Part shown: one piece after another, positions 6,888-15,871 of the stretch
How the letters are laid out: each line of letters begins with the position of its first letter
Position numbering within the stretch: position 1 is the first letter of the stretch
Origin: Christensenellaceae bacterium
GTDB lineage: Bacteria; Bacillota; Clostridia; Christensenellales; UBA1242
Direction: 5' to 3'
Assembly: GCA_031256235.1 (NCBI GenBank)
Contig: JAIRQZ010000030.1
Coordinates: 1-37,091 of the forward strand
DNA: 37,091 nucleotides
The notes under the pieces: model-generated
What the model saw: the letters and a program-made list of their open reading frames with translations, nothing else
What the model was told of the DNA's origin: nothing
Database searches by the model: none
Translations under genes and position numbers: made by a program

Positions 6888-7789
6888 TGGGACAAAAAGT
6901 TAATCCTAACGGTTTCCGAATCGGCATCAACAAGGACTGGAACTCGACATGGGTTGCGGGCAAAAAGGACATTGCACAATTCATAAAAGAAGACACCCAA
7001 GTCCGACGCCACATCATGGACAATTATGGAAGCAAACTTAATAATTGCTCGATTTCCAAAATCACAATCGAACGTACTCCGACCCGCGTGACCGTAAATA
7101 TTTACACAGGTCGCCCTGGCATGCTTATCGGTCAAAAAGGCGCAGGCACGGAAAAACTTAAAAAAGAAATCACCGCACTTATCGGCACAAAGGCCCTTGA
7201 ACTTAACGTTCGTGAAGTCAAAAACATTGATACCGATGCAACACTTGTTGCGCAAAGTATTGCGACACAACTTGAAAAGCGTATCGCTTGGCGCCGTGCC
7301 ATGAAAATGGCAATCCAAAAAGCCATGAAATCGGGCATCAAGGGCATCAAGGTCATGATTGGCGGACGCTTGGATGGTGCCGACATCGCACGTTCAGAAC
7401 ACTATCAACAAGGTATCCTTCCATTGCACACTTTGCGAAGCGACATCGAATACGGTTTCGCGGAAGCCAAGACCACATTCGGTATCATCGGCGTAAAGTG
7501 TTGGATTTGTTACGGCGAAATCAAGGGTAAGGCCCGTCGCACGACAGATGTTGCACGCCCAAGTCGCTCGGAACGCGAGAGTCGTGGTGGTGACGACAGG
7601 AAGTTTGCGGACAGAAAACCACGCCCATACAGCGCAGGTTATAGGCCCAACAACGGAGCAGGACCAAGACCCGACGGAGCAGGGCCAAGACCTGCAGGTG
7701 CTGGACCGCGCCCGAATAACTTTGCACCCCGTCCAAATAACGGCGCACCACGTCCACCTATGAACCCGAACAAAGGAGGAGTTAGATAA
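6887..7789 (+). CDS. rpsC: 30S ribosomal protein S3 with a Pro/Gly/Arg-rich C-terminal tail
   Basis: S3 (uS3) lies at the mRNA entry channel. It begins [18 protein letters not shown] and has a KH domain with the GMLIGQKG loop, then the C-terminal domain ([17 protein letters not shown]). The core ends near residue 218. The remaining 80 residues are a low-complexity tail with three GAGPRP units followed by [14 protein letters not shown]. The protein is 300 residues against roughly 220 usually. The tail should emerge on the solvent side near incoming mRNA, where an arginine-rich disordered segment could bind RNA; that is inference. Confidence 0.96.
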   Translation: MGQKVNPNGFRIGINKDWNSTWVAGKKDIAQFIKEDTQVRRHIMDNYGSKLNNCSISKITIERTPTRVTVNIYTGRPGMLIGQKGAGTEKLKKEITALIGTKALELNVREVKNIDTDATLVAQSIATQLEKRIAWRRAMKMAIQKAMKSGIKGIKVMIGGRLDGADIARSEHYQQGILPLHTLRSDIEYGFAEAKTTFGIIGVKCWICYGEIKGKARRTTDVARPSRSERESRGGDDRKFADRKPRPYSAGYRPNNGAGPRPDGAGPRPAGAGPRPNNFAPRPNNGAPRPPMNPNKGGVR

Positions 7790-8274
7790 TGTTAATGCCT
7801 AAACGCGTAAAAAGACGCAAACTCCACCGTGGTCGTATGACTGGAAAGGCCACACGCGGAAACCATCTTGCATATGGCGACTATGGACTTGTTTCCATGG
7901 AACCATGCTGGATTACCAGCAACCAAATCGAAGCCGCCCGTATCGCTATCACACGCTTTACAAAACGTGGCGGTAAAGTTTGGATAAATATCTTCCCACA
8001 CAAAAGCGTTACCAAAAAGCCCGCCGAAACTCGTATGGGTTCGGGAAAGGGCTCGCCCGAAAAATGGGTTGCGGTCGTAAAGCCAGGCAGGTTGTTGTTC
8101 GAACTTGCGGGGGTAAACGAAGAAACCGCTATGGAAGCACTTCGTCTTGGCATGCACAAGTTGCCATGCAAATGCAAAGTCATCAAGCGCGATGTAATCG
8201 TTGAAAAACGCTTCGTCCGTGGCAAGGCGGTCGAAGTCGAACAAAAAGAAAAGGAGGCTGCAGGAAATGAATAA
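7789..8274 (+). CDS. rplP: 50S ribosomal protein L16
   Basis: L16 (uL16) organises the A-site region of the large subunit. [19 protein letters not shown] at the start, [19 protein letters not shown] in the middle, and [19 protein letters not shown] are diagnostic. It has 161 residues, about 20 more than usual, ending in a charged tail ([12 protein letters not shown]). The first ATG overlaps the rpsC stop (TAATG); a second ATG two codons later is possible. Confidence 0.97.
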   Translation: MLMPKRVKRRKLHRGRMTGKATRGNHLAYGDYGLVSMEPCWITSNQIEAARIAITRFTKRGGKVWINIFPHKSVTKKPAETRMGSGKGSPEKWVAVVKPGRLLFELAGVNEETAMEALRLGMHKLPCKCKVIKRDVIVEKRFVRGKAVEVEQKEKEAAGNE

Positions 8275-8473
8275 AGCAAAACAATTCCATGACATGACAA
8301 CCGACGAACTTAATGCAAAAGTAACAAGCCTTAAGAACGAACTTTTTAACCTGCGATTCCAACAAACAACAGGCCAACTTAAAAACCCACTTATGCTACG
8401 CGCCGTGAAAAAGGATATCGCACGCGCTCTTACTATAATTAAGGAACGCGAGATAAAAGGAGGCAAGAAATGA
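8267..8473 (+). CDS. rpmC: 50S ribosomal protein L29
   Basis: L29 (uL29), 68 residues, is a helical hairpin near the tunnel exit. [20 protein letters not shown] and [19 protein letters not shown] are typical. The ATG at 8267 follows AAGGAGG and overlaps the end of rplP by eight bases. Its stop overlaps the rpsQ start. Confidence 0.96.
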   Translation: MNKAKQFHDMTTDELNAKVTSLKNELFNLRFQQTTGQLKNPLMLRAVKKDIARALTIIKEREIKGGKK

Positions 8474-8730
8474 CAGACAGAGAAAGCATGCGCAAAGTGT
8501 TAGAGGGCACAGTCACTTCCAATAAAATGGACAAGACTATCGTCGTCGCAATCGTTGACAGCGTCGCGCACCCTTTATATAAAAAAGTCGTTAAACGCAC
8601 AAAAAAGTACAAGGTCCACGATGAACAAAACGAGTGCCAAATCGGGGACAAAGTCGAAATCATGGAAACACGCCCTTTATCAAAGGACAAGTATTTCCGT
8701 CTTGTACGCGTTGTCGAGAAGGTTAAATAG
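8470..8730 (+). CDS. rpsQ: 30S ribosomal protein S17
   Basis: S17 (uS17), 86 residues, is a primary 16S rRNA-binding protein with an OB fold. [19 protein letters not shown] and the C-terminal half with [14 protein letters not shown]-like sequence (here [20 protein letters not shown]) identify it. It starts inside the rpmC stop (ATGA). Confidence 0.97.
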   Translation: MTDRESMRKVLEGTVTSNKMDKTIVVAIVDSVAHPLYKKVVKRTKKYKVHDEQNECQIGDKVEIMETRPLSKDKYFRLVRVVEKVK

Positions 8731-8739
8731 GAGGCAATT

Positions 8740-9108
8740 ATGTTACAGATGCAAACTATTTTAAAAGTCGCAGACAATACCGGGGCAAAAACCTTGGGAT
8801 TGTTTAACATCCCAGGTAACTCGCACCAAAAAAGTGCGGCTATCGGGGCTGTTGTCGTCGCAAGTGTCAAAACTGCAATACCCGACGGCACGGTTAAAAA
8901 AGGTGAGGTCGTAAAATGTGTAATCGTGCGTACTTGCAATACGATTATCCGTCCCGACGGTACCTGCATACGTTTTGATGACAATGCGGCAGTTATTATT
9001 GATAAGGAAGGCAATCCGCGTGGCACCCGCATCTTTGGGCCTGTCGCTCGCGAATTGCGTGAATTGGGGTATATGAAAATTGTTTCACTTGCTCCGGAGG
9101 TATTGTAA
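8740..9108 (+). CDS. rplN: 50S ribosomal protein L14
   Basis: L14 (uL14), 122 residues, forms an intersubunit bridge and is the docking site of Rsf[20 protein letters not shown] at the start, [20 protein letters not shown] near the end, and the normal length make this certain. AGGAGG lies just upstream. Confidence 0.97.
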   Translation: MLQMQTILKVADNTGAKTLGLFNIPGNSHQKSAAIGAVVVASVKTAIPDGTVKKGEVVKCVIVRTCNTIIRPDGTCIRFDDNAAVIIDKEGNPRGTRIFGPVARELRELGYMKIVSLAPEVL

Positions 9109-9623
9109 TGAGTATTCGTAGAGGCGACCAAGTAGTCGTAATCGCAGGCAAAGACAAAGGCAAAAAGGGCAAGGTCCTTAATGTCGAAGAAAGCACAGAA
9201 AAGCGCACACACCAAGTCCACACTCGCGTGACTGTTGATGGTGTCAATGTTGTTGTAAAACACAAAAAGGCTCGTACTGCAAAAGAAAAATCTTCGCGCG
9301 AAAAAAAGGCCGCACCGATTGATGTGTCAAATGTCATGCTCCTTTGCAAATGTGGCAAGGCAACACGCGCAAGTTATAAAATCGAAAACGGCAAAAAGAT
9401 TCGTGTGTGCAGTAAATGTGGCGAAGTTCTTGACAAAAAGTACGTCAAAGTAAAAGAAGTCGTAAAATCCAAAACTGTCGAAGAAGACAAGAAGGACGAA
9501 AAGACCGACAAGAAACCACTTGTACGTCGTGAAATCAAGCACGTTGCGGACAGCAAAATCAAGAAACCGCAAAACACTGTCAAGGCTGCAACGACGCACC
9601 GTCAGTTAGGAGGAGGAAGTTAA
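9108..9623 (+). CDS. rplX: 50S ribosomal protein L24 with a zinc-binding motif and C-terminal extension
   Basis: L24 (uL24) starts large-subunit assembly. A KOW motif lies near the start ([19 protein letters not shown]). A CxCG/CxxCG pair at about residues 79-104 (CKCGK, CSKCG) is the zinc-ribbon form seen in many Firmicutes; the first pair lacks one residue of the usual CxxC. It is 171 residues long, about 65 beyond the norm, with a Lys/Asp/Glu-rich tail. It begins in the rplN stop (TAATG). Confidence 0.95.
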   Translation: MSIRRGDQVVVIAGKDKGKKGKVLNVEESTEKRTHQVHTRVTVDGVNVVVKHKKARTAKEKSSREKKAAPIDVSNVMLLCKCGKATRASYKIENGKKIRVCSKCGEVLDKKYVKVKEVVKSKTVEEDKKDEKTDKKPLVRREIKHVADSKIKKPQNTVKAATTHRQLGGGS

Positions 9624-9624
9624 T

Positions 9625-10263
9625 ATGGCAGAAGTAAAGAAACCAACAGTGACCGCAACGGCAAAACCTGTGGCACCCAAGCCATCGGTAGCAAAGCCTG
9701 CCGTGACAAAATCGGCTCGCCCGCGTTTGCACGAGAAGTATGTCAAGGAAGTTATTCCGACTATGATGAAAAAATACGGCTTTAAAAATGTCATGGCTGT
9801 ACCGAAAATCGAAAAAGTCGTGATTAACGTCGGACTTGGCGAGTACAAAGACGACACCAAAAAATTCGAAAACGCCGTCGATGAAATCGCTCAAATCACA
9901 GGTCAAAAACCAATTTGGACTCGCGCAAAGAAAAGTATCTCGAACTTTAAACTTCGCGAAAACCAAAAAATCGGTGCCAAGGTCACACTCCGTGGCAAAA
10001 AAATGTACGAGTTCTTGGACAAACTTATATCAATCGCATTGCCACGCGTTCGCGACTTCCGTGGAATATCACCGACATCGTTTGACAAGTTCGGCAACTA
10101 TGCGCTTGGTATAAAAGAACAACTTGTATTTCCAGAAATCAGTTACGAAAAAATCGACAAAGTGCGTGGCTTCGATATTTGCGTAGTAACAACCGCAAAA
10201 AACAATGTCGATGCGCTTACGTTGCTTAAAGAAATCGGATTCCCGTTCAGAGGAGGTAAATAA
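9625..10263 (+). CDS. rplE: 50S ribosomal protein L5 with an Ala/Pro/Lys-rich N-terminal extension
   Basis: L5 (uL5) binds 5S rRNA. The normal domain starts near residue 34 ([19 protein letters not shown]) and contains [15 protein letters not shown] and [20 protein letters not shown]. The first 33 residues are an extra segment of Lys-Pro-Ala-Val repeats ([17 protein letters not shown]), similar in style to the L30 linker later in the operon. AGGAGGAAG precedes the ATG and there is no better internal start, so the extension is likely translated. Confidence 0.96.
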   Translation: MAEVKKPTVTATAKPVAPKPSVAKPAVTKSARPRLHEKYVKEVIPTMMKKYGFKNVMAVPKIEKVVINVGLGEYKDDTKKFENAVDEIAQITGQKPIWTRAKKSISNFKLRENQKIGAKVTLRGKKMYEFLDKLISIALPRVRDFRGISPTSFDKFGNYALGIKEQLVFPEISYEKIDKVRGFDICVVTTAKNNVDALTLLKEIGFPFRGGK

Positions 10264-10463
10264 TGGCAAGAGCAGCCCTTAAAGAAAAACAACAACGTGG
10301 AGGCATGCGTAACGGCAAGCCCTGCAAGGTGCGTGAGTACACACGTTGCAGTATTTGTGGCAGGCCGAAAGCGGTTTTGAAAAAGTACGGTATTTGCCGT
10401 ATTTGTTTCCGAGAATTGGCGTCAAAGGGTGAAATCCCAGGCGTAAAGAAGTCGAGTTGGTAA
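10263..10463 (+). CDS. rpsN: 30S ribosomal protein S14, zinc type
   Basis: S14 (uS14), 66 residues, is the short zinc-binding form (S14 type Z), with CSICGRP and [11 protein letters not shown] supplying the four cysteines. This form is typical of Bacillota. It overlaps the rplE stop (TAATG). Confidence 0.97.
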   Translation: MARAALKEKQQRGGMRNGKPCKVREYTRCSICGRPKAVLKKYGICRICFRELASKGEIPGVKKSSW

Positions 10464-10476
10464 GGAGGATAAAATA

Positions 10477-10923
10477 ATGGCAAAAAGAAACACACTTGTA
10501 ACTGACCCAATCGCGGACATGCTGACCCGAATTCGTAATGCGGGCACGGCACGGCATGAGGATGTCCAAATCCCGTTCAGCAAAATCAAAATGGACATAG
10601 CCAAGATTCTTGCCGAGGAAGGCTTTATCAAAACTTGCGAATTGGTAACTGCGGAAGGCGATGCGGTCACAAAGAAAACCCAAGACCCGACATGGAGCCA
10701 ACTTATAAAAATCACTTTCAAAGGCGACAGCACAAACCGTGTTATCCAAGGGTTAAGGCGCATTTCTAAACCAGGCTTGCGTGTCTATTCTGGCAAAGAC
10801 GAACTTCCGCGGGTGCTTAACGGCCTTGGTATTGCGATTATCTCGACAAGCAAAGGCATTATGACCGACAAAAAGGCTCGCGAGAAAAAATTGGGCGGGG
10901 AAGTTCTCGCCTATGTATGGTGA
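10477..10923 (+). CDS. rpsH: 30S ribosomal protein S8
   Basis: S8 (uS8), 148 residues, is a central-domain assembly protein. [14 protein letters not shown] near the start and [26 protein letters not shown] at the end are diagnostic, the latter carrying the rRNA-binding STSxGxxT motif. An insertion in the middle ([17 protein letters not shown]) makes it about 15 residues longer than usual. AAGGAGG precedes the ATG. Confidence 0.96.
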   Translation: MAKRNTLVTDPIADMLTRIRNAGTARHEDVQIPFSKIKMDIAKILAEEGFIKTCELVTAEGDAVTKKTQDPTWSQLIKITFKGDSTNRVIQGLRRISKPGLRVYSGKDELPRVLNGLGIAIISTSKGIMTDKKAREKKLGGEVLAYVW

Positions 10924-10931
10924 GGTGAATC

Positions 10932-11537
10932 ATGAGTAGAGTAGGAAAAACACTTATTAAAATACCTGCGGGCGTCCGAGTCGAAGTTATCAACAGCGAC
11001 GACAAAAAAAGGGCTGTCTCGGTCACTGGCCCAAAGGGTGTATTATTGCAAGAAATCAGACCGCAAATCACGGTTGTGATTTCGGACGCCCAAGTCGAAC
11101 TTAAACGTGAAAACGACGAATCGGCGACAAAAGCATTGCATGGGCTTTACAACCGTCTTATTCAAAATATGGTTGTCGGGGTAACCGAAGGCTTTACAAA
11201 AACCCTTATACTTAATGGCGTCGGTTATAAAGCCAACATGAACGGACAAAATTTGGTGCTGAATCTTGGCTACAGCCATCCGTGCGAAGTCAAGGCAAGA
11301 CAAGGCATCACTTTCAAGGTATGTAACCCAGCCGAAGTCCAAAATCTTAATCTTGGAAAAGACGGCATCGGCGCGGTTATCCAAATCTCGGGGGCGAACC
11401 GTGAACAGGTCGGCGCCGCCGCAAGTGATATTCGGGACTTGCGAAAAGTTGAACCGTACCACATGTACGGAATCCGTTACAGTGACGAACACGTAATCCG
11501 AAAAGAAAGCAAATCGGGCAAGGGAGGTAAGAAATGA
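10932..11537 (+). CDS. rplF: 50S ribosomal protein L6
   Basis: L6 (uL6), 201 residues, lies near the factor-binding site. MSRVGKTLIKIPAGVRVEV opens the first of two similar domains; the end has the usual VGAAASDIRDLRKVEPYHMYGIRY, slightly altered from the common GQVAAxIRxxRxPEPYKGKGIRY. It is about 20 residues longer than usual. The stop overlaps rplR (ATGA). Confidence 0.95.
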   Translation: MSRVGKTLIKIPAGVRVEVINSDDKKRAVSVTGPKGVLLQEIRPQITVVISDAQVELKRENDESATKALHGLYNRLIQNMVVGVTEGFTKTLILNGVGYKANMNGQNLVLNLGYSHPCEVKARQGITFKVCNPAEVQNLNLGKDGIGAVIQISGANREQVGAAASDIRDLRKVEPYHMYGIRYSDEHVIRKESKSGKGGKK

Positions 11538-11899
11538 TAATAAGGCCAGACAAAAACAAGGAACGCAAAATCCGCGCAAGACGTCAAAGCGACATCAAGG
11601 GTACCAAGGATAAACCCCGTCTTGTGGTCTATCGCAGTTTAAGCAACATTTATGCACAACTTGTGAACGACGACAAGGGTGACACCATCGTGTCTGTTAA
11701 CACCTTGCAAAGTGATGTTGCAAAACTTATCAAAGGCAAGGATAAAAAAGAAGCCTCATTTATTGTGGGCGAACAACTTGCCAAAGAGGCTATTGCCAAA
11801 AAAATCAAGGCTTGCGTATTCGACCGTAACGGATATATCTATCACGGTCGTGTGCAACAGGTCGCCGAAGGTGCGCGAAAAGGAGGATTGCAATTCTAA
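11534..11899 (+). CDS. rplR: 50S ribosomal protein L18
   Basis: L18 (uL18), 121 residues, binds 5S rRNA together with L5. The N-terminal basic segment (RKIRARRQSDIKGTKDKPRL), the VYRSLSNIYAQLV strand and the C-terminal FDRNGYIYHGRVQQVAEGARKGGLQF are typical. It starts within the rplF stop. Confidence 0.96.
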   Translation: MIIRPDKNKERKIRARRQSDIKGTKDKPRLVVYRSLSNIYAQLVNDDKGDTIVSVNTLQSDVAKLIKGKDKKEASFIVGEQLAKEAIAKKIKACVFDRNGYIYHGRVQQVAEGARKGGLQF

Positions 11900-11900
11900 C

Positions 11901-12557
11901 ATGGACAAAGAAACCGAAAAAGAAGTCGTAGAAGACATCACCGCTGAAGTCATTGCCGAGGGTAAACACACATCGGCGGATGCCCTTTTGAAAAGTTCGG
12001 GCAAGGATTTGAAAACCGATGCTAAAGACGCGACAAAAAAAGCTCTTTATCAAAACGCGCAAAAACAAAAAGAGCGTTCCCAACGCGCCGAAGTTGCGGT
12101 AGGTGAAATCCAAAGCAAACTTATCGGTGTTAACCGCATTACCAAAGTCGTCAAAGGTGGCCGTACCTTGCGTTTCAACGCTGTCGTCATCGTAGGCGAT
12201 AAAAACGGACGCGTTGCGGTTGGTAATGGAAAGGCAAGGGAAGTCTCGGAGGCAATTAAAAAGGCCGAACAAGACGGAAAAAAACAATTCCAAACCGTGG
12301 CGATTGTTAAAAACACAGTTCCGCACGAAGTCATCGGACGCTTTGGCACAAGTGAAGTCAAAATAATGCCCGCCAAAGAAGGTCATGGTATCATTGCGGG
12401 TGGGCCTGTGAAGGCGGTTTTGGAACTTGCGGGCTATAAAGATATCACCGCGAAATGCTATGGCTCGACAAATTCGACCAACGTAGTCAAAGCGGTAATC
12501 GACGGACTTTCAAAACTTCGCACATACGAACAGGTCCAATTATCACGTAAGGGTTGA
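11901..12557 (+). CDS. rpsE: 30S ribosomal protein S5 with an acidic N-terminal extension
   Basis: S5 (uS5) affects decoding accuracy and mRNA entry. The standard protein begins near residue 68, with VNRITKVVKGGRTLRFNAVVIVG-like sequence of the RNA-binding domain, and continues through GHGIIAGGPVKAVLELAGYKD. At 218 residues it is about 50 longer than usual; the extra N-terminus is Glu/Lys/Ala-rich (ETEKEVVEDITAEVIAEGK). The ATG at 11901 is the first after the rplR stop; its AGGAGG is rather far, about 14 bases upstream. The TGA stop lies inside the next promoter's TTGACA. Confidence 0.96.
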   Translation: MDKETEKEVVEDITAEVIAEGKHTSADALLKSSGKDLKTDAKDATKKALYQNAQKQKERSQRAEVAVGEIQSKLIGVNRITKVVKGGRTLRFNAVVIVGDKNGRVAVGNGKAREVSEAIKKAEQDGKKQFQTVAIVKNTVPHEVIGRFGTSEVKIMPAKEGHGIIAGGPVKAVLELAGYKDITAKCYGSTNSTNVVKAVIDGLSKLRTYEQVQLSRKG

Positions 12558-12582
12558 CAAGACCTCCCAACGTCTATAAACT
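12554..12582 (+). promoter_or_regulatory. Internal promoter upstream of rpmD
   Basis: TTGACA (12554-12559), which contains the rpsE stop codon, then 17 bases and TAAACT (12577-12582). It sits in the only sizeable gap of the superoperon (12558-12644) and could boost rpmD, rplO and secY. Confidence 0.5.
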
Positions 12583-12644
12583 GGAAAAATCATCGGTAAT
12601 ATCGGCATCGACCGTTATTATATAAAAAAAGGAGAAATACAACT

Positions 12645-13436
12645 ATGGCAACAGAAAAAAAAGCCCCAGAAGGAATGCACATCGTAAAGGCTCATTCGGC
12701 AAAAAACCCCGACATGGACCATGATGGCAAGCCAGGCACAACAAAAACAAATCCGAAAGGCGTTGAAAAAGGCGCTTCGGTAACGCACGATGTCAAAGAA
12801 CATTTGGCAAAGAACCCAGACCGCGACCACGACGGCAAGCCTGGTGTTTCAAAGCCCGCCGCAAAAGCAGCCCCTGCACCAAAGGTCGCAGCAAAACCTG
12901 CTGTTGCACCTAAAGCAGCACCTGCAAAACCTGCAACAAAAACTGAAGTAGCCAAGCCTGCTGTAAAGGCAACCCCCGCACCGAAAGCCACCGCAAAGCC
13001 CGCTCCCGCTAAAGCGCCAGCAAAAGCCGACGCCAAACCTGTCGCAAAGCCTGTTGCGAAAGCCACTCCTGTTGCTAAGGTCGCAGTTGTAAAACCCGCC
13101 GCAACACCTGCAAAAACTGCTGTTGCTGGCAAGCCAGCCACCGCGAAGCCTGTCGCAAAAACTGCAGCCCCTGCACCGAAAGCCACTGCAAAAACTGCCA
13201 CGAAACCTGCACCTGCAAAGGCCACGAAAACCGACAAACCACGTCTTCCATACGTGTCACAAGGCCAAATGACTGTCACTCTTATCAAGTCCACAAATGG
13301 TTGCACCGTCCGCCAAATCCGCACTGTGCAAGCCCTTGGTCTTAAGAAAATCAACGACGCACATGTTCACCAAGACAACCCTGCTATCCGCGGTATGTGC
13401 GCTGTTGTTCCTCATCTTGTAAAGATTGAAAAGTAA
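12645..13436 (+). CDS. rpmD: 50S ribosomal protein L30 fused to a long N-terminal extension
   Basis: The last 57 residues (207-263) are a complete L30 (uL30), with MTVTLIKSTNGC, QIRTVQALGL and the C-terminal VVPHLVKIEK. L30 is normally about 60 residues; here 206 precede it. Residues 15-70 contain two copies of a unit with AKNPDxDHDGKPG, whose DxDxDG core looks like a calcium-binding loop of the EF-hand/dockerin type. Residues 70-200 are an Ala/Lys/Pro linker like that of histone H1. The ATG has a clear AAAGGAG, and its position between rpsE and rplO is where rpmD belongs. The extension is in the same frame with no internal stop. Calcium binding is inference; the loops may simply be charged repeats. 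Confidence 0.93.
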   Translation: MATEKKAPEGMHIVKAHSAKNPDMDHDGKPGTTKTNPKGVEKGASVTHDVKEHLAKNPDRDHDGKPGVSKPAAKAAPAPKVAAKPAVAPKAAPAKPATKTEVAKPAVKATPAPKATAKPAPAKAPAKADAKPVAKPVAKATPVAKVAVVKPAATPAKTAVAGKPATAKPVAKTAAPAPKATAKTATKPAPAKATKTDKPRLPYVSQGQMTVTLIKSTNGCTVRQIRTVQALGLKKINDAHVHQDNPAIRGMCAVVPHLVKIEK

Positions 13437-13465
13437 ACTATCCGAACTAATCAAGGAGATTAAAA

Positions 13466-13912
13466 ATGCAATTACATGAATTAAGTCCGCACCCAAAAGC
13501 CAAACGTCCAGCCAAAAGGCTTGGTCGAGGCACGGGGTCGGGCCTTGGTAAAACATCTGGCAAGGGTCAAAAGGGACAATGGTCACGCAGTGGTGGCGGT
13601 GTCCCCGTCGGCTTTGAAGGCGGGCAAATGCGTCTTGCGCGTCGCCTGCCCAAACACGGCTTTACCAACAATTTCCGAAAGGAATACTCGTGCATCAACA
13701 TCGAACAACTTAACGTTTTCAAAAAAGGCGAAGTTGTTACGGCCGAGTTGTTAAAAGAACGTGGAATCTTGTCAAAAATTGAACCATACGGATTAAAGGT
13801 CCTTGGCGACGGCGCATTAACTGTTGCCTTGACCGTCCGTGCCACTAAATTCACAAAAGGTGCCGAGACTGCCATTAAAAAAGCGGGTGGCAAAGCAGAG
13901 GTAATCTCTTGA
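13466..13912 (+). CDS. rplO: 50S ribosomal protein L15
   Basis: L15 (uL15), 148 residues, is a late-assembly protein of normal length. MQLHELSPHPKAKRPAKRLG at the start and the glycine-rich RGTGSGLGKTSGKGQKGQ are diagnostic. AAGGAG precedes the ATG. Its TGA overlaps the TTG start of secY. Confidence 0.97.
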   Translation: MQLHELSPHPKAKRPAKRLGRGTGSGLGKTSGKGQKGQWSRSGGGVPVGFEGGQMRLARRLPKHGFTNNFRKEYSCINIEQLNVFKKGEVVTAELLKERGILSKIEPYGLKVLGDGALTVALTVRATKFTKGAETAIKKAGGKAEVIS

Positions 13913-15231
13913 TTAAGACGATCAAAGAAGCATTTAAAATGAAAGATGTCCGCACAAAAATTTTGTGGACTATTTTTCTTTTGCTTGTTTATCGCGTTGG
14001 CTGTTTTATACCGATTCCAGGGATAAGTCCTGCGGCTTTTGCCAAATCTTGGCGTGAAAGTAATGCGGGCGGTTTCCTTGAAATTTTGAACTCTGTCGCT
14101 GGGGGGGCGCTTGCGAACGGTGCTATTTTGGCTCTTGGCGTCGGCCCCTATATTACGTCAAGTATCGTCATTCAACTTCTTACAATCGCGCTTCCTCCCC
14201 TTGAACGCCTTTCCAAACAAGGCGACGAAGGCCGAAGAAAACTTGCGGTCTATACAAGGTACGCCGCGTTGTTCATGTCACTTGCCCAAGCCGTCGCAAT
14301 CGCGGTATCGTTCAACTTGGCAGGGGATTTAAACACCCGATTGTTCGGCGCGATGGTTCCTGGTATAGTGGTTATCCTTATCGTTATTTTGACACTTACC
14401 GCGGGCAGTATGTTTACGGTTTGGATAGGCGACAAGATAACCGAAAACGGTGTGTCAAATGGGATGAGCATGCTTATCTTCGTCGGTATCCTTTCGACAG
14501 GTGCGCTTGCATTTTTCGACAGCATCGTAGCGATATTCACCGACATCAACGCGATTGTTACACCAATTGTCTTCATTGTCACCCTTGCAACCATATTTTT
14601 CTTGATTGTTTTTATCGACCTTGGCGAACGTCGCATCCCTGTAAGTTACGCAAAACAAGTCAAAGGCAACAAAATGTATGGTGGCCAATCAAGTCACATC
14701 CCATTAAAAGTCAACTCGGTTGGCGTTATCCCCATTATCTTTGCGTTCTCATTGTTGAACTTCCCACAACTTATTTTCAGTTTCTTCCCAGACTCAAGCG
14801 CAATGGCTTGGTACTCGAAATGGCTTGGCGCGGGCGGAGATGGCCCTGGCAGGTACATCAACATGGTGCTGACCTCGTTACTTATTCTTGCGTTCAGTTA
14901 TTTTTATGCTTCAATAAGTTTCAACCCCGAAGACGTATCGCGCAATTTGCAACAAAACGGTGGTTATATTTTGGGCTTCCGCCCTGGACCTCCGACTCGC
15001 GACTATTTACGCAAAGTCCACAACCGCATGACATTGTTCGGGGCAATCTTCTTGGCGTTTATGGCGCTTGTCCCGTCAATCATCTTTTCGACAGTTATGA
15101 ACGGCAACAACGCTTTGACAAACGCGTTCACAAGCATCGGTATGCTTATAACGGTTTCTGTGGCGCTTGAATTTGACAAGCAGTTACAAGCCGCCATGAT
15201 GATGAAGACATATAAGGGTTTCTTGAAATAA
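13909..15231 (+). CDS. secY: Protein translocase subunit SecY
   Basis: SecY is the ten-helix channel of the Sec translocase in the cytoplasmic membrane. The 440 residues show the family pattern: an amphipathic start (TIKEAFKMKDVRTKILWTI), PIPGISP after the first helix, the plug region, GDEGRRKLAVYTRY, ERRIPVSYAKQ and the cytoplasmic GFRPGPPTRDYLRKV loop contacting SecA and the ribosome. I use the TTG at 13909 because it gives the usual N-terminus and overlaps the rplO stop; the first ATG is ten codons later. Location in the spc region next to adk is standard. Confidence 0.96.
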   Translation: MIKTIKEAFKMKDVRTKILWTIFLLLVYRVGCFIPIPGISPAAFAKSWRESNAGGFLEILNSVAGGALANGAILALGVGPYITSSIVIQLLTIALPPLERLSKQGDEGRRKLAVYTRYAALFMSLAQAVAIAVSFNLAGDLNTRLFGAMVPGIVVILIVILTLTAGSMFTVWIGDKITENGVSNGMSMLIFVGILSTGALAFFDSIVAIFTDINAIVTPIVFIVTLATIFFLIVFIDLGERRIPVSYAKQVKGNKMYGGQSSHIPLKVNSVGVIPIIFAFSLLNFPQLIFSFFPDSSAMAWYSKWLGAGGDGPGRYINMVLTSLLILAFSYFYASISFNPEDVSRNLQQNGGYILGFRPGPPTRDYLRKVHNRMTLFGAIFLAFMALVPSIIFSTVMNGNNALTNAFTSIGMLITVSVALEFDKQLQAAMMMKTYKGFLK

Positions 15232-15232
15232 A

Positions 15233-15871
15233 ATGAACATCATAATTGTGGGTGGACCTGGCGCTGGAAAGGGAAGCCTTGCAAAATTAATTGCCAAAGA
15301 TTTCAAACTCGTGCATGTCTCAAGCGGGGACATCTTCCGCGAAATGGCATTGCAAAAGACGGAACTTGGCGACTATATCGGCGACCGAATTAACCAAGGC
15401 ATGCTTTTGCCCGACGACTTGGTTGATTGGATAATGATGAAGCACATCAACAAAGCGCACCCAAAAAACGGCTTTATTTTGGACGGGTTCCCAAGGACCC
15501 GAACTCAATCTGAATCTTTGGTTCAATCCATGCACATTGATATGGTCATAAGCGTCAAAGCAACCGCCGAAACCGTAGTTACGCGTCTTTGCGGGCGTTA
15601 TATGTGTGAAAAATGTGGGGTAATACATAACAAAATTTGGCACGACATCTCCAAATGCCGCGAATGCGGAAGCCCGCTTTACCAACGTGAAGACGACAAA
15701 GAAGAAGCCATTTTAAAACGTATCGCAGACTATAATAAACAGTTTGCACCGATTTTGAAATTCTTTCATGGCCTTAAAAAATGCCAAATGTTGGAGATAC
15801 AATCGGACTTGTCCGATAATCCCGAGAATATCTATAAAAAGTTTTTGGAGCAATATGGCAAAGCACACTGA
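15233..15871 (+). CDS. adk: Adenylate kinase
   Basis: Adenylate kinase interconverts ATP plus AMP and two ADP. The P-loop GGPGAGKGS is at residues 7-15, the AMP-binding segment SSGDIFRE follows, then DGFPRTRTQ. The lid carries four cysteines (CxxC at 125-128 and 142-145), the zinc-stabilised form common in Gram-positives. Length (212) is normal. The end overlaps map by 17 bases. Confidence 0.97.
   Translation: MNIIIVGGPGAGKGSLAKLIAKDFKLVHVSSGDIFREMALQKTELGDYIGDRINQGMLLPDDLVDWIMMKHINKAHPKNGFILDGFPRTRTQSESLVQSMHIDMVISVKATAETVVTRLCGRYMCEKCGVIHNKIWHDISKCRECGSPLYQREDDKEEAILKRIADYNKQFAPILKFFHGLKKCQMLEIQSDLSDNPENIYKKFLEQYGKAH

Noticed and set aside
6482-7318. Long minus-strand frame (278 codons) opposite rplV and rpsC
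   Set aside because: It is a shadow of two certain ribosomal genes; its Phe/Cys-rich translation is typical of the antisense of Lys-rich genes.
12840-13230. Repeats in rpmD considered as a CRISPR or tandem DNA array
   Set aside because: The units are irregular in length and sequence and follow codon boundaries; they encode Ala/Lys/Pro and have no spacers. No CRISPR array is present anywhere in the window.
12692-13354. Minus-strand frame of 220 codons opposite rpmD
   Set aside because: Antisense of Ala/Lys/Pro repeats; no start signal and no plausible fold.
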